This document shows positions 1-6,817 of a stretch of 64,000 bases of DNA, piece by piece. This DNA is from Betaproteobacteria bacterium (GTDB lineage: Bacteria > Pseudomonadota > Gammaproteobacteria > Burkholderiales > Casimicrobiaceae), in the NCBI GenBank assembly GCA_016720425.1, contig JADKKQ010000003.1, positions 544,855 to 608,854 of the forward strand. The letters are read 5' to 3'. Position 1 is the first letter of the stretch. Every line of letters begins with the position of its first letter. The notes under the pieces are model-generated. The model saw only the letters and a list, made by a program, of their open reading frames with translations, ran no database searches and was not told where the DNA came from. The translations under genes were made by a program, and so were the position numbers.

Positions 1-1050
1 GGTCGGCCCCAGGCGCGCTCGCCCCGCAGCCAGCCCTGGGCGAAGGGTTCGTAGGACAGCGCCTTGCCGGCCGCGTCGAGACGCACCAGCGTGATCCGGT
101 AGCCGATCTTCTGGCTGCGATTCCAGGATCCGTGCTCGGCGATGAACACCTGGTGGCGGTAGGCCGCGGGAAACTGGGTGCCGGTGTAGAAGCGCATGCC
201 CAGCGGCGCCACGTGGGGCCCGAGCGACTGCGCCGGCGGCGTGAACTCGGCACAGGACCGGCGCGAACCGAACTCCGGATCGGCGACGCTGCCGCCGTGG
301 CAGAACGGAAAGCCGAAGTGCAGCCCGGGACGCGGCGCGCGGTTGAGCTCGCAGGGCGGCGAGTCGTCGCCCAGCAAGTCGCGGCCGTTGTCGGTGAACC
401 ACAGCTCGCCCGTCTGCGGGTGCCAGTCGAAGCCGACGGTGTTGCGCACGCCGCGGGCGAAGACCTCGCTGCCGCTGCCGTCGGCGTTCATGCGCAGGAT
501 CCGGGCGTAGCCGTCGTCCGTCGCGGTCGCAGACGTTGCAGGGCGCGCCGATCGGGACGTAGAGCTTGCCGTCGGGGCCGAAGGCGATGAACCGCCGCCC
601 GTGGTGGCCGTCGCGCGGCAGCCGGTCGGTGACGATCACCGGCGCCGGCGGCTTGTCGAGGCGCCGCTCGATGTCGTCGTAGCGCAGGATCCGGTCGACG
701 GCCGACACGTACAGCGCGCCGTCGCGAAAGGCGACGCCCGCCGGCTCGCGCAGCCCCGACGCGATCGTGAACACGCGGGTCCGTGCCGCGTCGCCGTCCG
801 CGGCCAGCCGCACCGCGTGCACCCGGCCGTCGCGGGCCGAGCCGACGAACAGCGTGCCGTCCTTGCCCAGCGTCATCGCCCGCGCGTTCGGCACCCGCGC
901 GACCAGGCCGATCACGAACCCCGGCGGCAGCCGGATCTCGTCGAGCGGCAGCGCATCCTGCGCCCGCGCGGCGACGGCCAGCCAGGACCCCAGCAGCGCG
1001 CAGCCGAGGGCGAACCATCGACTGCTGCGCGCACGCACGTTGCTCGTCAC
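1..1050 (-). CDS. PQQ-type sugar dehydrogenase (L-sorbosone dehydrogenase-like), partial and frameshifted
   Basis: The gene is read leftward from a GTG start at 1050 that has a GGAGG ribosome site five bases upstream. A signal peptide (about residues 1-30, ending AVAARAQ) is followed by a glucose/sorbosone dehydrogenase beta-propeller: NARAMTLGKDGTLFVGS, GHHGRRFIAFGPDGKLYVP, GAPCNVCDRD, and later VFIAEHGSWNRSQKIGYR. One extra base near 519 breaks the frame between the GAPCNVCDRD part and DDGYARILRMNADG; both halves are otherwise open and match the family in order. The C-terminal 20-40 residues lie beyond the window. Family members oxidise sugars in the periplasm using PQQ. Whether the frameshift is real or a sequencing error cannot be told from here. 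Family call is fairly sure; substrate is unknown. Confidence 0.8.
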   Translation of the reverse strand, partial: MTSNVRARSSRWFALGCALLGSWLAVAARAQDALPLDEIRLPPGFVIGLVARVPNARAMTLGKDGTLFVGSARDGRVHAVRLAADGDAARTRVFTIASGLREPAGVAFRDGALYVSAVDRILRYDDIERRLDKPPAPVIVTDRLPRDGHHGRRFIAFGPDGKLYVPIGAPCNVCDRDGRRLRPDPAHERRRQRQRGLRPRRAQHRRLRLAPADGRAVVHRQRPRLAGRRLAALRAQPRAASRAALRLSVLPRRQRRRSGVRFAPVLCRVHAAGAVARAPRGAAGHALLHRHPVSRGLPPPGVHRRARILESQPEDRLPDHAGASRRGRQGAVLRTLRPGLAAGRARLGPT

Positions 1051-1177
1051 TTTTTCCTCCGCGATCCGACCTCGCTGCGACCGCGGGACACCCGCCCGAC
1101 GCGCGCACCGGAGATCACTGCCATGTTCGCATCGCCGCCGCTCCCGCGCCAGAGGGCGCCGCCGGGTCGACGGCGAA

Positions 1178-1207
1178 TTGACAGTCCGCGCGGCGCCTGC
1201 CTATCCT
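1178..1207 (+). promoter_or_regulatory. Sigma70-type promoter for the argE-like gene
   Basis: A perfect -35 box TTGACA at 1178-1183 and a -10 box TATCCT at 1202-1207 are separated by 18 bases. They lie 55 bases before the start codon at 1262, in the 211-bp gap between two divergent genes. Confidence 0.5.
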
Positions 1208-1261
1208 GTGCCTTTGCCGATCGCCGTCCGCAGCACCTCCGGCGGCCGAAGGAATCCCGCG

Positions 1262-2473
1262 ATGAACGCTCCCGCGATCTCCAGCCGCCTCGCCCCGGCG
1301 AGCGCCTCCGACCTCGTCGCCTGGGAGATGATCCGCACGCTGATCGCCTTCGACACCACCAGCCGCGAATCCAACCTGGCGCTGATCGACTGGGTGCAGG
1401 ACTGGCTCGGCAGCCAGGGAATCGAATCCACGCTCACCTTCGACGACGACCGGCGCAAGGCCAACCTCTTCGCGACGCTGCCGGCGCAGGACGGCAATCG
1501 CGTCGACGGCGGCATCGTGCTGTCCGGCCACACCGACGTGGTCCCGGTCGACGGTCAACCGTGGAAGACGCCGCCGTTCGTGGCCACGCCGCTCGGCGAC
1601 CGGGTCTACGGCCGCGGCGTCACCGACATGAAGAGCTTCAGCGCGACCGGCCTCGCGCTGGTGCCCGAATTCCTGCGCCGCGGCCTCCGGCGGCCGCTGC
1701 ACTTCGCGCTGTCCTACGACGAGGAGGTGGGCTGCATCGGCGTGCGCCGCCTGCTCGCCGACGTCGCCGCGCGCGGCGTCAAGCCGCTGGGCTGCATCGT
1801 CGGCGAGCCGACCGGCATGGAGCTCGTCGTCGCGCACAAGGGCAGGAAGAGCTGGCGCTGCCGCGTCCGCGGCCACGAGGCGCACTCGTCGCTGACGCCG
1901 CAGGGCGTCAACGCCGTGCAGATCGCCTGCGAGATCGTCGCCTTCCTCACCCAGGCGGCGCGCGCGTTCCGCGATCGCGGCGGTTTCGATCCTGCCTACG
2001 ACGTCGCCTACACGACCGTCCACACCGGCGTCATCAAGGGCGGCACGGCGCTCAACATCGTGCCGCGCGACTGCGCCTTCGACTTCGAGATCCGGCACCT
2101 CCCGTTCGACGATCCGGACGAGCTCTTTCGCCGCGTGGAGGCCTACGCGCAGCGCTTCCTGCCCGAGATGCGCGCGGTGGCGCCGGACTGCTTCATCGAG
2201 TTCGACGCGCTGTCGACGATGCCGGGGTTCGATACCCACGGCGACAGCGAGATCGCCGCGCTGGGTCGCGACTGCAACGGCACCCACGACACCGGCAAGG
2301 TCTCGTTCGGCACCGAGGCCTCGCTGTTCGATCGGGCTTCGATCCCCACGATCATCTGCGGCCCCGGGCACATCGCCCAGGCGCACCAGCCGAACGAATG
2401 GGTGTCGCTGCAGCAGCTCGCCGCCTGCGAAGCGTTCCTGCGTCGCCTGGCCGACCGCGTCTGCGTGGCATGA
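1262..2473 (+). CDS. argE: Acetylornithine deacetylase (ArgE-like, M20 metallopeptidase)
   Basis: A 403-residue cytoplasmic M20-family zinc hydrolase that would release ornithine from N-acetylornithine. Visible metal and catalytic motifs are SGHTDVVPVDGQPW (zinc His and the following Asp), GRGVTDMKS (bridging Asp), SYDEEVGCIG (catalytic Glu pair) and the late GPGHIAQAHQPNEW (metal His). The length fits the ArgE type that begins with a short variable N-terminus. The ATG at 1262 is chosen because AAGGAA lies seven bases before it and homology begins just after; the open frame extends further upstream without homology. Its stop overlaps the ATG of the short repeat-encoded frame downstream (ATGA). 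Other M20 deacetylases or desuccinylases remain possible. Confidence 0.88.
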   Translation: MNAPAISSRLAPASASDLVAWEMIRTLIAFDTTSRESNLALIDWVQDWLGSQGIESTLTFDDDRRKANLFATLPAQDGNRVDGGIVLSGHTDVVPVDGQPWKTPPFVATPLGDRVYGRGVTDMKSFSATGLALVPEFLRRGLRRPLHFALSYDEEVGCIGVRRLLADVAARGVKPLGCIVGEPTGMELVVAHKGRKSWRCRVRGHEAHSSLTPQGVNAVQIACEIVAFLTQAARAFRDRGGFDPAYDVAYTTVHTGVIKGGTALNIVPRDCAFDFEIRHLPFDDPDELFRRVEAYAQRFLPEMRAVAPDCFIEFDALSTMPGFDTHGDSEIAALGRDCNGTHDTGKVSFGTEASLFDRASIPTIICGPGHIAQAHQPNEWVSLQQLAACEAFLRRLADRVCVA

Positions 2474-2595
2474 GCGCGACGGGCCGCCCCGAGGGCGAAT
2501 ACCGGAGTGCGCAGCACGAAGGTAGTTCATTGAGGCACCGACGGGCCGCTTCAGGGGCGAATGCCGGGGTGCGGAGCACGGAGGCAGCCCGGTGA
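2470..2595 (+). CDS. Possible 41-codon leader peptide made of repeat sequence
   Basis: A short frame begins at an ATG that overlaps the argE stop as ATGA, runs through two diverged copies of a ~60-bp repeat, and ends in a TGA that overlaps the GTG start of the next gene as GTGA. It begins MSATGRPEGEYRSAQHEG. It has no own ribosome site that I can recognise, so its only plausible role is to couple translation of the two flanking genes. It may equally be an untranslated by-product of the repeat. Confidence 0.3.
   Translation: MSATGRPEGEYRSAQHEGSSLRHRRAASGANAGVRSTEAAR
2471..2533 (+). repeat. Dispersed start-codon-associated repeat, copy A
   Basis: The core ACGGGCCGCCCCGAGGGCGA at 2479-2498 is followed by a segment ending in TTGA. 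In frame it reads SATGRPEGEYRSAQHEG. It shares this core with copy B right behind it and with copy C at 5215-5278 on the other strand. Confidence 0.75.
2533..2595 (+). repeat. Dispersed start-codon-associated repeat, copy B
   Basis: A diverged tandem copy (core from 2541) whose end supplies GGAGG and the GTGA of the next gene's start codon. In the frame of that gene it reads TGRFRGECRGAEHGGSPVS, clearly related to copies A and C. The start-to-start distance to copy A is 62 bp. Confidence 0.7.
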
Positions 2596-3572
2596 GCGCC
2601 AGGGCCCGCGGCAGCGGCGGAACGATGTCGGCGCCGCCGATCGACGTCCCGTTTCCGGATCTCTCGCGCTGGGCCGACGGCGGCACCGGCATCCCCTACG
2701 TGCACACGCTGGAGAGCCCGACCCGCGGCCCGCACGTGTTGCTGCAGGCGCTGACGCACGGCAACGAGGTCTGCGGCGCGATCGCCCTCGACTGGCTGCT
2801 GGGGTCGGGCTTCCGCCCGGAGCGGGGGACGCTGTCGGTCGCGTTCGCCAACGTCGCCGCCTACGAGAGCTTCGACCCCGCGAACCCCTACGCGTCGCGC
2901 TGCGTCGACGAGGACTTCAACCGGCTGTGGACGACCGAGGTGCTCGACGGCGAGCGGCAGACGCGCGACCTCGAACGCGCACGCGCGCTGCGCCCGCTCT
3001 ACGAGCGCATCGACTTCCTGCTCGACCTGCACTCGATGACCGACCCCTGCCCGCCGCTGGCCCTGGCCGGCCGGCAGCGCAAGGGGCTCGAGCTGGCGCT
3101 CGCCCTGGGCCTCCCCGAACACGTGGTGATCGACGCCGGGCACAGCGCCGGCCGCCGCCTGCGCGACTACGCCTTCTTCGACGAGCCCGACGATCCGCGC
3201 GTCGCGCTGCTGATCGAATGCGGCCAGCACTGGGAACGCGCGTCGCCCGCGGTCGCGCGCCAATCGGTGCTGCGCCTGCTGCGCCACTTCGGCATGGCCG
3301 ACGCCGACTTCCTCGCCCGCCACCTCGACCCCGCGCCGCGCCCGCCGCAGCGCGTGATCGAGGTCACCGCGGCGGTCACCATCGCCAGCGACGACTTCGC
3401 CTTCGCGCTGCCCGTCCACGGCCTGGCGGTGATTCCGCGCGCGGGCACGGTGCTCGCGCACGACGGCGACGTCCCGGTGCTGGCGCCCTACGACGACTGC
3501 GTGCTGATCATGCCGACCCGCCGGCCGAAGGCGGGCGAGACGGCGGTTCGGCTCGGGCGCTTCCTCGACTGA
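2592..3572 (+). CDS. Succinylglutamate desuccinylase/aspartoacylase-family zinc hydrolase
   Basis: A 326-residue AstE/AspA-type hydrolase that would split an N-acyl amino acid or a related amide. The zinc motif THGNE (about residue 55) and the second metal histidine in LLDLHSM (about 142) are present, as is a C-terminal beta-barrel segment ending RLGRFLD. The GTG at 2592 is chosen because GGAGG sits seven bases before it; an ATG at 2625 is an alternative with a weaker site. The start lies in the last bases of a repeat and overlaps a short upstream frame. The neighbouring argE-like deacetylase suggests co-expression in acyl-amino-acid turnover, but the true substrate cannot be read from the sequence. 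Confidence 0.82.
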   Translation: MSARARGSGGTMSAPPIDVPFPDLSRWADGGTGIPYVHTLESPTRGPHVLLQALTHGNEVCGAIALDWLLGSGFRPERGTLSVAFANVAAYESFDPANPYASRCVDEDFNRLWTTEVLDGERQTRDLERARALRPLYERIDFLLDLHSMTDPCPPLALAGRQRKGLELALALGLPEHVVIDAGHSAGRRLRDYAFFDEPDDPRVALLIECGQHWERASPAVARQSVLRLLRHFGMADADFLARHLDPAPRPPQRVIEVTAAVTIASDDFAFALPVHGLAVIPRAGTVLAHDGDVPVLAPYDDCVLIMPTRRPKAGETAVRLGRFLD

Positions 3573-3590
3573 CGCCCGCGTCAGTCGAGG
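3563..3590. terminator. Perfect 12-bp hairpin shared by two convergent genes
   Basis: CCTCGACTGACG, a four-base loop, and CGTCAGTCGAGG form a perfect hairpin. Each arm contains the last codons (Leu-Asp) and stop of one of the two convergent genes, which are only eight bases apart. There is no T tract, so it may slow polymerase or protect 3' ends rather than be a classic terminator. Confidence 0.5.
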
Positions 3591-5218
3591 CTCACACCCG
3601 CTTCGGCGAGGGCAGACAGCAGGGCCTCGCCCAGCTCGCCGTCCAGCAGCGAGGCCTGCAGGATCCGCCGCCCGCGCGTGCGAAAGCCGGCGTCGGCGGC
3701 GACCAGCGGCGCAGCCTTGACCCGCGCCTCGTCGCGGCGCCCGAGGCGCACCAGCGCCGCCGCTTCCAGCGCCAGCACGCGCGGCGCGTCCGACGGCCCC
3801 ATCAGCTTCGCCTGCGCGAGTGCCGCCGCGTAGTCGCCCCGGCGGAAGCGGTCGACGTAGTGCGCGAAGTGGAACCAGCGCGGATAGTGCGGGTCGAGCT
3901 CGATGCCGCGATCGAGCAGCGCGAGCCCGCGCTCCCAGTCGCCCGCCAGCGCGGTCGCCCATCCGGCCACGCCGAGGAAGTACGGCGCGTTCGGGTTGAG
4001 CGCGATCGCCCGCTCGAGCTCGGCCCGGAACCCGGGCAGGTCGCGGCGGAAGAACTGCGTCCAGGCCAGCGCCCAGCGCGCCTGCTGGCAGGTCGGTTCG
4101 AGCGCGACCGCCCGCGTCGCCATCGCCAGCGCGCGGTCGAGCGATTCGGCCGGCGCGTCCGGGTCGGACGCGTAGGTGTCGACCAGCATCTCGGCGAGCA
4201 TCGCCCAGGCGAGCGCGAAACCGGGGTCGAGCGCGACCGCCTGCTCCAGCGCGGCGCGTGCGCGCGCCCCCGACCCGGTGGTGCGCTCGGCGACGAAGTG
4301 GTGGAAGTGCAGCACCGCGTCGTAGGCGCCGGGGACCGCGCTGCGCTGCCCCTGCACGCCGCGGCCCAGGTCGCGGAACACCGCGCCGTAGCGCCCCGCG
4401 ACACGTGCCGACACCTTCTGCGCGATGTCGTCCTGGACGGCGAAGAGATCGCGCGCGCCCAGGTCGAAGGCGTAGCGCTCGTTCCAGAGCACCTCCCGCG
4501 ACGCCGCCTCGGCGAGGCCGGCGTCGATGCGCATCGCCTGGCCCAGGCGCTGGACGCTGCCCAGCACCAGGTAGCGGGCGCCGAGCTCGCGGCCGATGCG
4601 CGGCAGGTCGGGCACCTGGTCGCGATACTGCAGCGACGACTGGCGGGCGATCACTGCCATGCCGTCGAAGCGGGTCAGCGCGAGGGTGAGCTCGGCGGCG
4701 AGACCCTCGGCGAAATAGGCCTGTTCCGGATCGCTCGACAGCGACTGGAACGGCAGCACCGCGACCACCGGCGGCCGGGTGCCCTCGGCCGGGCCGCGAC
4801 CCGGGTCCGTCGCCACGGTCGCGACCTCGCCGCCGTTCGCGACCGTGAACGCCGGCACGTAGCCTCCCTTGGGCACGCCGATGCGCAGCGGGTCGCGCGC
4901 ACCCGCGGTCGCGTAATAGCGGTCGAGCGCGCGCCGCAGGCGCCCGGCCTGGATGCGCACCAGAGGATCGGTGTCGGCGTCGAATCCGGGATCGCGGTGA
5001 AACACCTCGACGGCGATCCGGTAACCCTTGAGCCTCGCCACACGGCCGGCCAGCGACTCGTCGACCAGGAAGCGCAGCATGTCGCGCAGTCGGGCCGACG
5101 TCGCGAACTCGTCGCTCGCCAGCACGCGATCGAGCTCGGCGCGGATGGCGTCCGCCGGTGCCGGCAGGGCGCCGGCGGCGGCGGGATCGCTGTGCTGCCC
5201 CGGCGGATGCTCGCTCAC
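3581..5218 (-). CDS. Regulator with N-terminal wHTH-like domain, TolB/FlgO-type domain and TPRs
   Basis: A 545-residue protein. Residues about 20-110 (RLRDMLRFLVDESLAGR to IGVPKGGYVPAF) match the DNA-binding-like domain found at the front of many TPR and adenylate-cyclase-like regulators. Residues about 130-260 (VVAVLPFQSLSSDPEQAYFA) match the TolB N-terminal/FlgO type. The rest is tetratricopeptide-like helical repeats with repeated alanine-rich LEQAVALDPGFALAWAML patterns. No signal peptide is seen, so it is probably cytoplasmic. The GTG start at 5218 lies at the end of repeat copy C, preceded by GAAGGTGG. The frame continues upstream through the repeat as SATGRPERDLRRAQHEGGP, so a longer product is possible. 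Its targets are unknown. Confidence 0.7.
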   Translation of the reverse strand: MSEHPPGQHSDPAAAGALPAPADAIRAELDRVLASDEFATSARLRDMLRFLVDESLAGRVARLKGYRIAVEVFHRDPGFDADTDPLVRIQAGRLRRALDRYYATAGARDPLRIGVPKGGYVPAFTVANGGEVATVATDPGRGPAEGTRPPVVAVLPFQSLSSDPEQAYFAEGLAAELTLALTRFDGMAVIARQSSLQYRDQVPDLPRIGRELGARYLVLGSVQRLGQAMRIDAGLAEAASREVLWNERYAFDLGARDLFAVQDDIAQKVSARVAGRYGAVFRDLGRGVQGQRSAVPGAYDAVLHFHHFVAERTTGSGARARAALEQAVALDPGFALAWAMLAEMLVDTYASDPDAPAESLDRALAMATRAVALEPTCQQARWALAWTQFFRRDLPGFRAELERAIALNPNAPYFLGVAGWATALAGDWERGLALLDRGIELDPHYPRWFHFAHYVDRFRRGDYAAALAQAKLMGPSDAPRVLALEAAALVRLGRRDEARVKAAPLVAADAGFRTRGRRILQASLLDGELGEALLSALAEAGVSLD

Positions 5219-5278
5219 TGGACCACCTTCATGCTGCGCTCTCCGCAAATCGCGCTCGGGGCGGCCCGTCGCGCTCGT
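5215..5278 (-). repeat. Dispersed start-codon-associated repeat, copy C
   Basis: Read on the minus strand it contains GACGGGCCGCCCCGAGCGCG and ends at the GTGA of the TPR regulator start. In frame it reads SATGRPERDLRRAQHEGGPVS, matching copy A at most positions. Between it and the next gene (5279-5468) I see no further gene. Confidence 0.75.
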
Positions 5279-5468
5279 CGCCGTGCTCGGTCGCGCCACC
5301 CGGGGAATCGAGCCGCCGTCCGGACGATACGGTGTGTCACGGTATTTTACGTGGGCAGCGGCAGCCCGAACGGCTAGGCTCCGTCGCCATCGCCACTGCA
5401 GATCCGACGCGGCGCGCGGGAAGCCGTTGCGGGCTTCCGAGGCGGCGCCCGGACCGACCCCACCGCCC

Positions 5469-5726
5469 ATGCCCTCGCACTACCCGAACGTCTTTGCCCG
5501 CTTTCCCAACCAATGGCGCGCGGTCCGGCAGCGGCTGGAGGCCGATGCGACCTTCGCCGAACTGTGCGCCGACTACGAGACCTGCGTCGTGCACCTGCAT
5601 TCGCTGAGCCCGGCGACGGTCCCCGATTTCGAGAGCGAGGCGGCCGAGTACCGCGAAACGGCGCGCGAACTCGAACTGGAAATCGGCCGCGTCATCGCCG
5701 ACCTCCGGCAACGACTGGCGCACTGA
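5469..5726 (+). CDS. Conserved-looking hypothetical small protein (85 aa)
   Basis: A short acidic, helical protein starting MPSHYPNVFARFPNQWRAVR and ending VIADLRQRLAH. The C-terminal half (SEAAEYRETARELELEIGRV) has a heptad pattern that suggests a coiled coil. It has no signal peptide, membrane segment or cysteine cluster beyond two Cys. I do not recognise a named family. The ATG at 5469 is chosen because the composition becomes protein-like there; upstream residues in the same frame are low-complexity. It stands alone between the TPR regulator (divergent) and the TRAP gene (convergent). Confidence 0.6.
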   Translation: MPSHYPNVFARFPNQWRAVRQRLEADATFAELCADYETCVVHLHSLSPATVPDFESEAAEYRETARELELEIGRVIADLRQRLAH

Positions 5727-5729
5727 GAA

Positions 5730-5760
5730 GGTGTGAACGAATCCCCCATGACCGTTCACC
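5730..5760. terminator. Weak hairpin between convergent genes
   Basis: GGTGTGAACG and CGTTCACC pair imperfectly (two-base bulge) around a 13-base loop between the small protein gene and the convergent TRAP gene. No clear T tract follows. Confidence 0.25.
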
Positions 5761-6787
5761 GTCCCGCCGCCTGCACGGCCGCTTCGGCCGCGCGCACGAG
5801 CTCGACGCCCGCCGCCCCCGCCCAGCGATCGTAGGCCGCGCGGCTCGCCGCCGCGAGCGCCGCATGTCCCTCCGCCGTGAGGCGCGTGGTGGCGAGGCCC
5901 CGCTGCCGCAGGTCGGCAAGCGCCTGGGCGGCCTCGTCCCGGGCCAGCACCGCCAGTTCGCCGGCCGTCGCGGTGGCCGCCTCCCGGACCTGTGCGCGCT
6001 CGGCGTCGTTACACGCGTTCCAGACGGCGCGATTGACGGCGAAGACCGCGATTTCACCCACCGCTTGCCAGTCGGCGACGTGGCGAAAGCCCGACGCCTC
6101 CAGCCGGGCCGCCACGAACGACGCCGCGGGGCCGTCCTGCCCGTCCAGCGCGCCGGACTTGAAGGCGGCCTGGGCTGCGGCAAAGCCCAGCGACTGCGGC
6201 AGCGCACCCAGCGTCGCGTAGAGATCGAGGATCGCGGGCACCGCCGGCACGCGGACCCGCAGGCCCGCCACGTCGGCCGGCTCGCGCACCGCCTTGGCCA
6301 CCGTCGCCAGCGCCCGATGCCCCAGCGGCGCGAACGCGACGGCGACGACGCCGGCGCGCTCCAGCGCCGCGCCGAGCTGACCGGCGAAGGGCTCCGCGGC
6401 GAGCGCCGCGAGCTGCGGGCCGCCGGGGGCGAGCCACGGCAGCCCGACGACGCCGAGTTCGGCCACCGACCCCGACCACGCCAGCGTCGACCCGATGGCG
6501 AGGTCGGCGGCTCCGTCGCGCAGCGCGGAAAACTCGCGCGCCGGATCGCGGTGGGCCAGCGTCGCCCCCGGATGGGCTTTCACCGCCAGCCGCCCCGCCG
6601 ACTTCTCGCCGATCAGCGCCGCCCAGCGCGCGCCCGCCTTGCCCAGCGCGAACGCCGGCCCGACCGCCGTCGACAGCTTCCACTCGCGGGGCGCGTTCGC
6701 GGCGGGTACCTGCGCCTGCGCGAACGCCGGGGCGATGGTCGCCACGACCGCCAGCCAGCACCAGGCGAGGATCCGGACCGTTTGCAT
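5756..6787 (-). CDS. TRAP transporter solute-binding protein (DctP family), orphan
   Basis: A 343-residue periplasmic binding protein. Residues 1-24 form a signal peptide (ending PAFAQAQ). The DctP fold shows as EWKLSTAVGPAFALGKAGARWA, then GAADLAIGSTLAWSG, VGLPWLAPGGPQ and the substrate-contact region LRVRVPAVPAILDLYATLGA followed by FKSGALDGQDGPAA. DctP proteins usually bind organic acids through an Arg in that region (here RVRVP) and pass them to DctQ/DctM membrane subunits. No DctQ or DctM gene is nearby, so it must work with a permease encoded elsewhere or act as a sensor. It ends 30 bp before the comEC stop and on the same strand, so both may be co-transcribed. Confidence 0.82.
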   Translation of the reverse strand: MQTVRILAWCWLAVVATIAPAFAQAQVPAANAPREWKLSTAVGPAFALGKAGARWAALIGEKSAGRLAVKAHPGATLAHRDPAREFSALRDGAADLAIGSTLAWSGSVAELGVVGLPWLAPGGPQLAALAAEPFAGQLGAALERAGVVAVAFAPLGHRALATVAKAVREPADVAGLRVRVPAVPAILDLYATLGALPQSLGFAAAQAAFKSGALDGQDGPAASFVAARLEASGFRHVADWQAVGEIAVFAVNRAVWNACNDAERAQVREAATATAGELAVLARDEAAQALADLRQRGLATTRLTAEGHAALAAASRAAYDRWAGAAGVELVRAAEAAVQAAGR

Positions 6788-6817
6788 CCGTGCAGTGTAC
6801 GGGTCCGCCGGCCCGGG

